A DNA stretch of 64,000 bases from Marinomonas gallaica. GTDB lineage: Bacteria; Pseudomonadota; Gammaproteobacteria; Pseudomonadales; Marinomonadaceae. This document shows positions 42,858 to 52,081 of the stretch, one piece after another (position 1 is the stretch's first letter; the number at the start of each line of letters is the position of its first letter). The notes under the pieces were generated by a model. It saw only the letters and a list, made by a program, of their open reading frames with translations. It was not told the DNA's origin and did no database searches. The stretch spans positions 186,001 to 250,000 of the forward strand of contig NZ_LTAX01000002.1 of the NCBI RefSeq assembly GCF_001639745.1. The letters are read 5' to 3'. Position numbers and translations under genes: made by a program.

Positions 42858-43919
42858 TCAAAAAGTCTCTGGAAGCACGCTCTTTATCCGAGCCACTTTG
42901 TTTATCCACGCCCCGATCGTATCCAAAGCATTAGGGGCATAAGCATGATGCCCCATTAATATAAATAACCCTTGGCTCCAGAGGGGCCATTCTGAGGGAA
43001 GTTGGTAATCAAACCTTGTTGCGTTGAGTAAGCCATGAGTGGCTTGTGGTAAAATAATCGCGCTTTGCTTTTTATTCGGTTGTAGCATTTGTTGGTAGAT
43101 CGCATGATTATAGGCTGGGTCAACATTCTGATCGTTTGCTCCCCAGAGGGCCAACACCGGCCCCTGCATTGTGCCAAGGTAGGGGGTTGCATCACTGTTA
43201 TAATTGCGCGCGACAAACGCAAAACGCTTCGGATCCATATCGGGCCGTAGACTCGGGTCCAGGGTATCAGAGGAGGCAAAGGTCGCGTCGTTTTGTGTCA
43301 AATTGTCCGCCACTTGATAGACCACTTGCTCGGAACTCAGCCCTCCTTGCGCTTCCAGCTGACGCTTGGTGAAGTAAGCCCCTTGATGACGCCAATTGAC
43401 CGCACCACCGACGATTACCGTAAACGCAGGCGTCATTTCATTGGTGACAATGGGTAAGACCCAGCCCGCCTGAGAAAATCCTATAAAGCCAATCGGACTG
43501 CCTTTTAGCGCCGGCAGGGAATGTATCTTATTATAAGCTGCGATCACCTCATCGCTTCGATCTTGCATGGATTGCTGTAACCAATCCCCAGTGCTTTCGC
43601 CGACACCAGGCTTGTCCCAACTAAACACACCAATCCCCTGTTTTAATAAACGGTTCACCATGGGTAAATAGCTGGCATCGGAAAAGCGTGTTTGCGCGCC
43701 ATCCCCATGCACAATGATGGCAATCGGTGGCGTGCGAGTATGCTTGGGTAATATCAAGGAACCGGCCAGTACATTCTGATGAGACGTAAACGATAGATTC
43801 AGGACAGCGTCATCACTCACATCAAAGTCGTTTAGCCCGGAAAACAGGGCTACAGAAAGGCCAAGGATTACGCAGAAAATCATAAAAAAAATCCATCTCT
43901 TTGCCCTACGCATGTTCAT
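42858..43919 (-). CDS. Alpha/beta hydrolase, exported or membrane-anchored
   Basis: 353 residues. The N-terminus has a basic patch and a long hydrophobic segment (WIFFMIFCVILGLSVALFSG, about residues 9-28), so the protein is anchored in or exported through the inner membrane. The hydrolase core follows: oxyanion stretch IVHGDGAQ, nucleophile IGFSQAG (GxSxxG), acid in LWGANDQNVD and histidine in PQATHGLLNAT. Relatives are dienelactone hydrolase or acyl peptidase-like enzymes; the substrate is unknown. It appears to be transcribed alone. Confidence 0.82.
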   Translation of the reverse strand: MNMRRAKRWIFFMIFCVILGLSVALFSGLNDFDVSDDAVLNLSFTSHQNVLAGSLILPKHTRTPPIAIIVHGDGAQTRFSDASYLPMVNRLLKQGIGVFSWDKPGVGESTGDWLQQSMQDRSDEVIAAYNKIHSLPALKGSPIGFIGFSQAGWVLPIVTNEMTPAFTVIVGGAVNWRHQGAYFTKRQLEAQGGLSSEQVVYQVADNLTQNDATFASSDTLDPSLRPDMDPKRFAFVARNYNSDATPYLGTMQGPVLALWGANDQNVDPAYNHAIYQQMLQPNKKQSAIILPQATHGLLNATRFDYQLPSEWPLWSQGLFILMGHHAYAPNALDTIGAWINKVARIKSVLPETF

Positions 43920-44021
43920 CCTTAGCAGTTCGTTTTATAGGCCAGTTTACTATAATTCATCGCTCCAGTAGATCAAGCAAAGCCGGTAGCATGCTCTCCA
44001 GTGACTCTCGACCGCATTAAG

Positions 44022-44360
44022 TTATCCCAAAGTCACGATCAGCGCACCAAAGACTAAGACACCAGCCACAATGGGATAACCCATTGAGCGGGTGCGTCGC
44101 CACACTAAATACGTTGCACCGCAGCCAATCACGGTAGCAAGCCAAGACAGTGGAGACGGTTCAACGGGCACTAAGGACGCGCCAAACATGGCGGCAATCA
44201 TGGTCGGGCCAAGTATCGTCAGCCAAATAGGAGTACTAGCAATTTTGCCTTGTGCGGATTGTTTGTTGAGCTTTCGTGACATCCATAGATAAGGTAACGC
44301 GCGGATCAAGTAGGTGCCCAACGCGATGCTGATAAGAATGACCCAAGTTTGACCACTCAT
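44022..44360 (-). CDS. azlD: AzlD-type branched-chain amino-acid exporter subunit
   Basis: 112 residues with about four membrane segments; the AzlD family pattern TYLIRALPYLWMSRK is near the N-terminus. Works with AzlC as a two-subunit exporter of branched-chain amino acids or their analogues. The start overlaps the azlC stop by 4 nt. Confidence 0.85.
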   Translation of the reverse strand: MSGQTWVILISIALGTYLIRALPYLWMSRKLNKQSAQGKIASTPIWLTILGPTMIAAMFGASLVPVEPSPLSWLATVIGCGATYLVWRRTRSMGYPIVAGVLVFGALIVTLG

Positions 44361-45085
44361 GATCGCCCCCCTTCATCGATAGAACGGACTTGAATGGCGT
44401 AATAGGCCAACGCACCGCAAATCGCCGCAGCGGGAATGGCGATATTGGGAAAGCCAAACAGCTTCAACAACATGGCCGTACTGGTCGCCATGACCATGGT
44501 GATCGTCCAACGACGATCCGTGCATCGGGGCAGCACCATCACTAAAAATAAAGCTGGCAGCGCGAAAGGTAACACTTCGCTTATTAACGGCCAGCGCTCA
44601 ATCAGCTCATCTCCTGCAATAGCACCTAAGGCAGTGCCTAAGATCCAACTTAGCCATGCAATCACGCCCGCACTCACGTACCAACGCAGGCGATCGCTTG
44701 GCGTCATATGCGGCATACGCGTCAGAGTCAAAGCAAAGATTTGATCGGTTAATAAATGCATCAACGGTAGCCAACGCACATCCTTTTGCAAATACGGCGC
44801 GATGTTAGGCCCGTAGACCAAATGGCGTGAATTGATCAGGAGAGTCATGACAATGACGAGCCAGACTGGTGCACCGGATACCACCATCGCCACAAATAGA
44901 AATTGCGACGCTCCTGCATAAATAAACGCTGACACCAAAATGGTTTCCAATACGCCAAAGCCAGCCTGCACCGAAAATAAGCCAAACGAAACCGCCACGG
45001 GAATATAGCCGCCAAGCAGAGGTAGGGCGTCTTTCGCCCCTTGCTTCCAAGGACTGCTTAAAAGTGAGTGCGCTGCGGTGTTCAT
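44357..45085 (-). CDS. azlC: AzlC-type branched-chain amino-acid exporter
   Basis: 242 residues from ATG 45085; the longer frame to 45157 runs inside the upstream regulator. The family core GAKDALPLLGGYIPVAVSFGLFSVQAGF and YAGASQFLFVAMVVSGA is clear, with several membrane segments. The start overlaps the regulator stop (ATGA) and the stop overlaps azlD, so the three genes form a tightly coupled operon. Confidence 0.9.
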   Translation of the reverse strand: MNTAAHSLLSSPWKQGAKDALPLLGGYIPVAVSFGLFSVQAGFGVLETILVSAFIYAGASQFLFVAMVVSGAPVWLVIVMTLLINSRHLVYGPNIAPYLQKDVRWLPLMHLLTDQIFALTLTRMPHMTPSDRLRWYVSAGVIAWLSWILGTALGAIAGDELIERWPLISEVLPFALPALFLVMVLPRCTDRRWTITMVMATSTAMLLKLFGFPNIAIPAAAICGALAYYAIQVRSIDEGGRS

Positions 45086-45612
45086 GATGCGTCCTTTTGG
45101 TTTGGATACGTAATCACAAGCATCAGTGTGGCGGCCTTCTCCTGCGTTTGGTAACAATGGGGCTGGTCTGCATTGAGCGTGTAGGTGTCGCCTGCCGTGA
45201 GTTGCTGCAAAGCATCGTTTGGACCAACGAAGAGCTCACCACTGATCAACGTCAGTTGTTCTGTCGTGCCATTAGTATGCGCTTCCGACATTTTCATTGT
45301 GTGAGCCGCGCAAGACATCCAATACACATCGACTCTTGGATCATCCGAGCCTTGATCGACCAATTTCACTTGAATGCCATTTTCCCCTAGGAATTCGTGA
45401 CTGCCCGCAATCAAGTCACCAAACGGTACATTTAACTGCACCGCCAAACGCCAAATGGTTTCAATGGTTGGGTTGCCTTCGCCTTGCTCTATTCGACTTA
45501 AATTGGACTTGGCGATACCTGCATTGCTCGCCAGCTGAGACAGGGACAACCCCTGCGCTAAGCGCACGGTTTTTAGATTCTGACCAAGACTGTTGAGATT
45601 GGGATTTTCCAT
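45082..45612 (-). CDS. XRE-cupin transcriptional regulator of azlCD
   Basis: 176 residues: an XRE helix-turn-helix (LKTVRLAQGLSLSQLASNAGIAKSNLSRIEQGEGNPTIETIWRLA, about residues 13-57) joined to a C-terminal cupin (TLISGELFVGPNDALQQLTAGDTYTLNADQPHCYQ). The cupin may bind a small ligand such as an amino acid. First gene of the azlCD operon. A symmetrical site at 45630-45661, 18 bp before its start, suggests autoregulation. Confidence 0.9.
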   Translation of the reverse strand: MENPNLNSLGQNLKTVRLAQGLSLSQLASNAGIAKSNLSRIEQGEGNPTIETIWRLAVQLNVPFGDLIAGSHEFLGENGIQVKLVDQGSDDPRVDVYWMSCAAHTMKMSEAHTNGTTEQLTLISGELFVGPNDALQQLTAGDTYTLNADQPHCYQTQEKAATLMLVITYPNQKDAS

Positions 45613-45629
45613 TACATGACTCTAAAGTT

Positions 45630-45661
45630 GTTCGATATATTGAACGTTCTATATATCGAAC
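45630..45661 (-). promoter_or_regulatory. Probable operator of the XRE-cupin/azlCD operon
   Basis: Inverted repeat GTTCGATATAT (45630-45640) and ATATATCGAAC (45651-45661), with GAACGTTC in the centre. It can be read as two adjoining TTC-N8-GAA sites. The position, just upstream of the regulator start, suits autorepression. Confidence 0.6.
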
Positions 45662-45884
45662 AAAGTTTTGTCAACTTTCTTGTCTGTTTTTTTGAGCAGC
45701 TTTTTCTCTAGAACATAGGAACGTAGCTTCGACGTACTGTAAAGATTGGGTCTATAAGACTATCAGCCAATAAAACTCTTGAGCCATAAGCTGTTATAAC
45801 CAGTTAGGGTTGCATGGAGATCCATCTCTTTGACCTCCCTTAATCTATGCACTAATTTTCAAACTTAAACACAGGGAAAGTTCA

Positions 45885-46943
45885 ATGAAAGCTGCTCGTT
45901 TTTACGATAAAGGGGATATCCGTATCGAAGATATCCCTGAGCCTACTGTCGAACCTGGTACAGTCGGTATTGATGTTGCTTGGTGTGGTATCTGTGGTAC
46001 CGATCTACATGAATTTATGGAAGGGCCAATTTTCATCCCGCCTTGTGGTCATCCACATCCTATTTCTGGAGAGTCTGCACCTATCACCATGGGACATGAA
46101 TTTTCAGGGGTGGTTTACGCTGTGGGAGAAGGTGTTGAAGACATTCAGGTCGGTCAACAGGTGGTAGTAGAGCCTTATATTATTGCTGATGATGTGCCAA
46201 CCGGACCGGGGGAAAATTATCACTTATCGAAGAATATGAACTTTATTGGCCTTGGCGGTTGCGGTGGCGGTTTATCCGAGAAAATCGCAGTGAAACGCCG
46301 TTGGGTTCATCCTATTGCTAACTCAATCCCTTTGGATCAAGCTGCTTTAATTGAGCCATTGGCCGTTGGCTATCATGCGTTTGTTCGCAGTGACGCGAAA
46401 GCGGGTGATATTGCACTGGTTGGCGGTGGCGGTCCTATTGGTTTGCTGTTATCCGCCGTGTTAAAGGCAAAAGGCATTACTGTCATCCTGACCGAACTAA
46501 GTGCTAAGCGTAAAGAAAAAGCGCTCGATACTGGCGTAGCGGACTATATTTTGGACCCGACCGAAGTTAACGTCACAGATGAAGTCATGAAAATCACAGA
46601 AAACCGTGGTGTCGATGTGGCTTTTGAATGTACCAGTAACAACAAAGTATTAGATACCTTAGTAGAGAGTACAAAAGCTACAGGCGCCATTGTAATTGTC
46701 TCTATCTGGAGTCACCCTGCGACCGTAAACGTTCACAGTGTCGTTATGAAAGAACTGGATATTCGCGGCACCATTGCTTACGTAAATAACCACGCAGAAA
46801 CCATTAAATTAGTGGAACAAGGCAAGGTTAATTTAGAGCCTTTTATTACTCAGAGAATAGAGTTAGACGATCTAATCTCCCAAGGCTTCGATACGTTAAT
46901 TCACAATAATGAATCCGCTGTGAAAATCATTGTTCGTCCCTAA
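45885..46943 (+). CDS. Zinc-dependent 2,3-butanediol dehydrogenase-type alcohol dehydrogenase
   Basis: 352-residue medium-chain dehydrogenase. The catalytic zinc is held by C37 in CGICGTDLHE and the His of MGHEFSGVV; VEPYIIADD follows. The NAD-binding motif is ALVGGGGPIGLLL. Overall it resembles (R,R)-butanediol dehydrogenase/acetoin reductase, including the IFIPPCGHPHPISGE insert, but the usual four-cysteine structural zinc lobe is not present (PTGPGENYHLSKNMNFIGL instead). AGGGAAAG precedes the start. It has its own terminator. Confidence 0.88.
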   Translation: MKAARFYDKGDIRIEDIPEPTVEPGTVGIDVAWCGICGTDLHEFMEGPIFIPPCGHPHPISGESAPITMGHEFSGVVYAVGEGVEDIQVGQQVVVEPYIIADDVPTGPGENYHLSKNMNFIGLGGCGGGLSEKIAVKRRWVHPIANSIPLDQAALIEPLAVGYHAFVRSDAKAGDIALVGGGGPIGLLLSAVLKAKGITVILTELSAKRKEKALDTGVADYILDPTEVNVTDEVMKITENRGVDVAFECTSNNKVLDTLVESTKATGAIVIVSIWSHPATVNVHSVVMKELDIRGTIAYVNNHAETIKLVEQGKVNLEPFITQRIELDDLISQGFDTLIHNNESAVKIIVRP

Positions 46944-46951
46944 CAGTATTA

Positions 46952-46986
46952 AATGGTATCGGCCATAAACCGATACCATTTTCTTT
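46952..46986 (+). terminator. Terminator after the butanediol dehydrogenase gene
   Basis: Perfect 11-bp stem, AATGGTATCGG / CCGATACCATT, 7-nt loop, then TTCTTT. Confidence 0.85.
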
Positions 46987-47122
46987 GCGCGAACAGATGT
47001 GGCTTCTGGATGAGAAGTCTTATAGCTAACTTTGAACTTTTTTAAATACCTGCGCCTAAAAGTGGACAACTCTCAGAAAGAGCCATCCATTTTATATTGA
47101 GGAGTTTTAGAGCGGGTGAAAT

Positions 47123-47719
47123 TTACGCATTGTCAAAAGCGCTATGGGTTGCTCGGTAAGCGGGACGTTGACGAATGCGCGCCACATAAGCCGCGACTTT
47201 AGGAGATGGTTCCAGCCATTTAAAGGTAATGGAAAAGTCCAGTAAACCACCGAAGACAACGTCAGCGGCCGTAAACTGTTCGCCAAGCGCCCAATCTGTC
47301 TCTGGCGTCATGTCTTCTATTGTCGCCAATACGCGCGGCATGTCCCCCCATCCAGCCGATACAGGATCAGGGTGTTCCAATCCGCACGCGGCCAGTGCGA
47401 ACGCTGGTTCTATAGTATTACAGGCAAAAAACAGGTAACGATAATACGCGGCGCGCTCCACCGAGCCGACATCAGGCGCAAGATTCTTTTCTGGAAACTT
47501 GTCCGCTAGATACGCGCAAATCGCTGATACTTCTGTAACCACCGCATCACCGTCTACCAGAGCTGGTAGCTTCCCCATCGGATTAATCTTACGAAATTCA
47601 GCTGTGTTATTTTCATTCGACGCAAAGTCGATGGTAATTTGTTCATGCGGAGCATCCAGCTCGTTAAGCATCCAGTCTGTGGTAATCGCTCGGCTCATTG
47701 GGTTGAAATAGTGCTTCAT
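47123..47719 (-). CDS. Glutathione S-transferase family protein
   Basis: 198 residues. The N-terminal thioredoxin-like domain shows SRAITTDWMLNELDAPHEQITIDF, then NPMGKLPALVDGDAVVTEVSAICAYLADKFP, where the cis-proline and the glutathione-contacting acidic/Ser pair lie. The helical C-terminal domain follows (WALGEQFTAADVVFGGLL, with the N-capping Asp). The role is probably detoxification or thiol conjugation. It is divergent from a WYL-domain regulator, with palindromic sites between. Confidence 0.9.
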   Translation of the reverse strand: MKHYFNPMSRAITTDWMLNELDAPHEQITIDFASNENNTAEFRKINPMGKLPALVDGDAVVTEVSAICAYLADKFPEKNLAPDVGSVERAAYYRYLFFACNTIEPAFALAACGLEHPDPVSAGWGDMPRVLATIEDMTPETDWALGEQFTAADVVFGGLLDFSITFKWLEPSPKVAAYVARIRQRPAYRATHSAFDNA

Positions 47720-47733
47720 GTTTTAAAACTCCT

Positions 47734-47749
47734 TGTCGTCATGACGACA
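47734..47749. promoter_or_regulatory. 16-bp perfect palindrome before the GST gene
   Basis: TGTCGTCATGACGACA lies 15 bp upstream of the GST start, likely overlapping its ribosome-binding region or promoter. A candidate operator, but the regulator is not known. Confidence 0.5.
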
Positions 47750-47820
47750 TTGAATAATGCGTTGAATGGCTGCCATGTCCTATGAAATGTTGCCTCTGAT
47801 TTGGAGTATATGGCTATTTA

Positions 47821-47835
47821 TGCCATTTAATGGCA
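47821..47835. promoter_or_regulatory. Palindrome before the WYL regulator gene
   Basis: TGCCATT-T-AATGGCA, 11 bp before the ATG at 47846. A related ATGGC-T-GCCAT lies at 47765-47775. The pair suggests binding sites for the adjacent WYL protein, controlling both divergent genes. Confidence 0.5.
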
Positions 47836-47845
47836 CATTAGATAC

Positions 47846-48580
47846 ATGATCAACACCAGCTTTGAACAACGGACCGAGCGACGCAATCGACTGATTGGTT
47901 TGCTGCGCTCTGAAACCTACTGGAAGACCTCCGACTTGCGTGAGCAACTGGGCATAAGTCAGCGCACCTTGATGCGTGAACTGGCCGAGCTGAAACGCGC
48001 GGGGTACCCTATTGAATCAGAAAGAGGCCGTGGTGGAGGCATTCGTTTAAATGGCCGATGGGGCGTGGATCGCCTGCAATTGAGCCATCATGAAGTGGTT
48101 GAGTTAATCTTGTCTTTAGCGATCATGGAGTCCCTACAATCCCCGCTACTGACCAGTAACCTGAAAGCCATTAAACAAAAGCTGTTTCAAGCATTCCCAC
48201 AGGAACAGCGAAGTGCCGTCAGTAATATCCGTAAACGCATCATGATCGGCAGTAATGCTGGAGAAAACATCGTTTCTCGCTATATCGCACCAGAACACGC
48301 CCTTTCAGAATGTATTGCTGAAGCGTTTTTAGAGCAAAGCTGTTTAGAAATTGATTACCAGTCTGAGTCAGGAGAACACACAACACGGGTCATTGAAGCG
48401 CAGTACATTTTGCTCAATTGGCCAATCTGGTACATCACGGCTTGGGATCATCTTAGAGAGTCCCCGCGGATGTTCCGCATAGACCGAATAAAAAGTGCTC
48501 GCATTGTGAACGGCTATTTCCAACTCAAACCCATCGAAGTGTTCATCGGAATTTACACGCCCTATTACAAGAGTATTTAA
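47846..48580 (+). CDS. HTH-WYL transcriptional regulator (YafY type)
   Basis: 244 residues. The N-terminal DeoR-like HTH is RRNRLIGLLRSETYWKTSDLREQLGISQRTLMRELAEL, followed by a glycine-rich wing (ERGRGGGIRLNGRWG) and a ligand-binding WYL-like domain in which LNWPIWYITAWDH stands at the WYL position. No good ribosome-binding site is seen before ATG, and a palindrome lies just upstream, so the message may have a very short leader. It most likely controls the divergent GST gene. Confidence 0.87.
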   Translation: MINTSFEQRTERRNRLIGLLRSETYWKTSDLREQLGISQRTLMRELAELKRAGYPIESERGRGGGIRLNGRWGVDRLQLSHHEVVELILSLAIMESLQSPLLTSNLKAIKQKLFQAFPQEQRSAVSNIRKRIMIGSNAGENIVSRYIAPEHALSECIAEAFLEQSCLEIDYQSESGEHTTRVIEAQYILLNWPIWYITAWDHLRESPRMFRIDRIKSARIVNGYFQLKPIEVFIGIYTPYYKSI

Positions 48581-48813
48581 TACTGATCGAATTGACTGTC
48601 ATCATGATCATTACATTGTTTTTTCACTCTAGAAGTAGAGTAAAACTGGTATGCATCGAAAATCGCCTTTAACATGAGCTACCCATCGCCTTCATGCTTA
48701 AATGAGGGCGTTATACTATTGATAACAAAGAATTTAACGACAACGATATTAACCTATGCCATGCCGATAATGTCCGTTCATTAATCATACAGGCTGACTC
48801 GGACTTTCATTGA

Positions 48814-49827
48814 ATGATCTATGTTAAGAACTTAATCACAAAATTTATTGTACTGATGCAGCAGTGGCCTGGTCTATTGGCCGTTATAGCATTCAGTAGT
48901 GGTGTTGCAAGTTATGTCTTAGTCGAACGTAACGAATCATTTTCACAGATGATTGCTGTTCTCTTACTAGTTAGTTGGGTATGGCTAATCATTGATAACT
49001 GGTTACGCGATAAAGTGAAAAAACGTTTTGGTGTCACCGTTTCACCTAATGTGATGCGCTTCGCATTACAAATGGTGCAGCAGGAAAGTTTATTTTTTGC
49101 TTTACCTTTTTTTCTTGCAGTGACGTCTTGGAACCACCCTCAAGCCATCTTTACCTCGTTAATTATTCTCTGCGCGCTGATATCAGTGGTTGATCCGATT
49201 TACTACAAAAAATTGGCAAGCCAACAAGTGCTTTTCACTGTATTTCATAACTTCGCTCTATTTTCTGTACTTTCTGTCACATTGCCAATTCTATTGAACC
49301 TGACCACAAGCCAGAGTGTAAAAATAGCCTTAATTACAGCAGTCATCTTCACCTTGCCAAGTTTAGGGAATTTAATGCTCAACGCTAGGTGGTGGCGTTT
49401 TCCAATCTTAATTTTGTTGCTCTGTGTGTTAAGTGTTGGACTGTGGCAGTTACGTAGCTGGGTACCGCCCGCAGCGTTACGCTTAACTAGCATTACCATC
49501 TCTCATGATGTGAATATAAAAAAACTAAAACCTTCCGATAGCATTAAGACGATTAGCTCAGATGCTTTGCATGATAAAGGGCTTTATAGTTGGACAGCGG
49601 TTAAAGCGCCCAGAGGCTTAAACGAAGAAATATTTCATGTCTGGATTCATAACAAAGAAATAGTGGATCGGATCCCTTTGAAAATTACCGGTGGCCGAGA
49701 GGAAGGCTACCGAGCATGGACTCACAAAGTAAATTTCCCTGAAGATGCCGTGGGCCAATGGCAGGTCCAAGTTGAGACTGATTCAGGTCAGCTCATAGGT
49801 TTAACGAAATTTAACGTCACTTTATAG
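48814..49827 (+). CDS. DUF5924/DUF2914 membrane protein
   Basis: 337 residues. The first ~220 hold about seven membrane segments (DUF5924-like: WPGLLAVIAFSSGVASYVLVERN). The C-terminal ~110 are periplasmic and match DUF2914: HDKGLYSWTAVKAPRGLNEEIFHVWIHN and VNFPEDAVGQWQVQVETDSGQLIG. Function unknown. It converges on the mscS-like gene across a strong terminator. Confidence 0.8.
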   Translation: MIYVKNLITKFIVLMQQWPGLLAVIAFSSGVASYVLVERNESFSQMIAVLLLVSWVWLIIDNWLRDKVKKRFGVTVSPNVMRFALQMVQQESLFFALPFFLAVTSWNHPQAIFTSLIILCALISVVDPIYYKKLASQQVLFTVFHNFALFSVLSVTLPILLNLTTSQSVKIALITAVIFTLPSLGNLMLNARWWRFPILILLLCVLSVGLWQLRSWVPPAALRLTSITISHDVNIKKLKPSDSIKTISSDALHDKGLYSWTAVKAPRGLNEEIFHVWIHNKEIVDRIPLKITGGREEGYRAWTHKVNFPEDAVGQWQVQVETDSGQLIGLTKFNVTL

Positions 49828-49853
49828 CAAATCAACTTTAGTGCTATAGAAAG

Positions 49854-49894
49854 ATTCTTAGAACCTAAAAATCTGTCTTTTAGGTTCTAAGAAT
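49854..49894. terminator. Bidirectional terminator, 17-bp perfect stem
   Basis: ATTCTTAGAACCTAAAA / TTTTAGGTTCTAAGAAT with a 7-nt loop, between the converging DUF5924 and mechanosensitive-channel genes. A and T runs near the loop rather than after the stem. Confidence 0.75.
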
Positions 49895-49896
49895 AG

Positions 49897-50946
49897 CTAA
49901 ATAATATTTTTACCCTGCTCGGGGTCGCGAGACTGTTCCGCTTGTTCACGTATCTCATCAGTATCACTACTCACATCATTCAGCGTATCTGAGTGTTCTT
50001 GCGTATCTGTCTCATGCTTAGGAACTTTTGATGGCTGAAACTCTGTGTCCGTCCGCTCATCGTTTGGCATGTTAAGCAAAATACGCTCGCGCGCGTCGTC
50101 CGGCATACTGATATCTTGCTTGGTAAACTCATTAACTAACGCTCTCATGAGCTGCGAACTAACTTTTTGCGTGCTGTGCTGTTCGCTGTTGACCCAGAAA
50201 TACAAACTGAAATTGATTGTGGATGCGCCCAAGCTGTCTATGAGTACTTGCGCAGGGGGGTCGCTTAATACTGCCGTTTGCTGATTAGCAATAGCCAAGG
50301 CTAGCGTTTGTGCGCTGCGTATATCATTATCATACCCAATGCCGATTGCTACTTTACCTCGCATCCTCGGATTAGCGGTTAAGTTTTTAATGGTATTTTT
50401 ATACACCGTCGCATTGGGTATTTGAATATGATTACCGTCATAATCAACCAGTGTGGTTGCTCGTGCCGTAACCTTTTTAATCACACCTAACCGGCCATCC
50501 ACTTCTATTACATCGTCTATTTTGAACGGCCGCTGAATGCTTAATAGCAGACTTGCGATAAAGTTCTCAGCGATATCTCTAAAAGCAAAGCCAAGGATTA
50601 GACCAATCAAGCCAGTGCCACTCATGATGGCAACGGCAAATTCAGTAAGCCCTGCTAAACGTAAAAACAAATAGGCACCTAACAGAATAACAAGAGCACT
50701 GATTGCTCGCCTCGCCACAAGCACGACAAGTTTACTGTCGGTCATCAAATCGATGGGCTTAATCAGTAAGCGTGACATCGGCCCTGCTATGACATAGCAG
50801 ATCATAAACAGGACTAACCCTAGCAGCAACGTGGGCAATAATTGCACGCTTGCGTGAACTAATTGTGTGAACTGATCATGAAAAAAAGACCACGAGAAAG
50901 CATCGCTGCCAAAGCTTTGAGGAACGGTAGATGTGTTAGTGGGCAT
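49897..50946 (-). CDS. Small-conductance mechanosensitive channel (MscS family)
   Basis: 349 residues. Three N-terminal membrane helices, then the channel core: SGTGLIGLILGFAFRDIAENFIASLLLSIQRPFKIDDVIEV (pore helix and start of the beta domain) and YDGNHIQIPNATVYKNTIKNLT, both MscS hallmarks. The C-terminal ~60 residues are an acidic, low-complexity tail (TDTQEHSDTLNDVSSDTDEI) not found in E. coli MscS. Opens on osmotic downshock to release solutes, important for a marine cell. Confidence 0.92.
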   Translation of the reverse strand: MPTNTSTVPQSFGSDAFSWSFFHDQFTQLVHASVQLLPTLLLGLVLFMICYVIAGPMSRLLIKPIDLMTDSKLVVLVARRAISALVILLGAYLFLRLAGLTEFAVAIMSGTGLIGLILGFAFRDIAENFIASLLLSIQRPFKIDDVIEVDGRLGVIKKVTARATTLVDYDGNHIQIPNATVYKNTIKNLTANPRMRGKVAIGIGYDNDIRSAQTLALAIANQQTAVLSDPPAQVLIDSLGASTINFSLYFWVNSEQHSTQKVSSQLMRALVNEFTKQDISMPDDARERILLNMPNDERTDTEFQPSKVPKHETDTQEHSDTLNDVSSDTDEIREQAEQSRDPEQGKNII

Positions 50947-51064
50947 CGCTTATCATCCATGGTTAATCTTTATGCACTGTAACAGCAAATTTATGACCGT
51001 ACACTAATTTGAGTTGGCTATTATTTGTCGTTACTCAAAAACTAACAACACCGGGAAGTTATGT

Positions 51065-52018
51065 ATGAGTAAAACTAAAAAAGGACTGTATGCTGAGCAA
51101 CCAGGGCATATTCCTATTAAGGGGTGGTGGGATATTGCGAAACGTATTTTTAATCAAATGGACCGAGATAATTTATCTCTGATTGCTGCAGGCGTAGCAT
51201 TCTACGCCCTGCTGGCTATTTTTCCAGCGATTGCGGCACTGGTGTCTATCTATACTTACTTTGCTTCACCAACCGACATTAGTGAACATTTAGGGCAATT
51301 TGTCATGTTGCTACCTGAGAGCTCGCGCGAACTGATTTTATCGCAAGTATCAGATTTCGCACAAAGCTCACAAGCCAGCTTAAGTTTAAGCGCTATTGGT
51401 ACCTTGCTATTGACCATTTGGAGTAGCTCTAAAGGCAGTCAGGCCTTAATCACCGCCTGTAACATTAGTTATCAAGAATACGAAAAACGTTCTTTATTTA
51501 ACGCTCTGTTGGTGCGCTTTCTGTTTTCAGTAGGTGCTATTTCGGTGGCCATTTTTGCTTTGATCATTATTGGTATTTTACCGATCGTATTGAACTTAGT
51601 GGGTATGAAAGACAGCATTGATTTAATGATCAAGCTTATCTCATGGCCTATTTTGGCGTTTACATTTAACTTCGCTTTAGTCCTTCTATACCGTTACGCG
51701 CCCCATCGAAAAATTGCTAAATGGCGATGGGTCACGCTAGGCTCATTTGTAGCGACTGTGTTATGGATTGTTGCGTCAATTGGCTTCTCGTTTTATGTTT
51801 CGAATTTTGCCAGCTATAACAAAACGTATGGTTCACTCGGTGGTGTTGTGATTATGCTGATGTGGCTGTATATCAGTGCCTATATTTTAATACTCGGTGC
51901 GGTAATTAATGCTGCTACGGAACAACAAACATCCAAAGACAGTACGGTCGGTCCAGCTCAAGAAATAGGACAACGCGGTGCTTATGTTGCCGATCACACA
52001 GCGGTCAAAGATGATTAA
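51065..52018 (+). CDS. YihY/BrkB-family inner-membrane protein
   Basis: 317 residues from ATG 51065, which has GGGAAG upstream; the frame opens at 51014. Six membrane segments; family blocks are NLSLIAAGVAFYALLAIFPAIAALVS and RYAPHRKIAKWRWVTLGSFVATVLW, then GSLGGVVIMLMWLYISAYILILGAVINA. Formerly called ribonuclease BN, but that assignment was mistaken; the function is unknown. Divergent from the mscS-like gene. Confidence 0.9.
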   Translation: MSKTKKGLYAEQPGHIPIKGWWDIAKRIFNQMDRDNLSLIAAGVAFYALLAIFPAIAALVSIYTYFASPTDISEHLGQFVMLLPESSRELILSQVSDFAQSSQASLSLSAIGTLLLTIWSSSKGSQALITACNISYQEYEKRSLFNALLVRFLFSVGAISVAIFALIIIGILPIVLNLVGMKDSIDLMIKLISWPILAFTFNFALVLLYRYAPHRKIAKWRWVTLGSFVATVLWIVASIGFSFYVSNFASYNKTYGSLGGVVIMLMWLYISAYILILGAVINAATEQQTSKDSTVGPAQEIGQRGAYVADHTAVKDD

Positions 52019-52081
52019 AATACCCAGTAAGCGGGAGACAAAACCATCACGTGACCAGAAGAGGAGCATTACTTTTTAATC

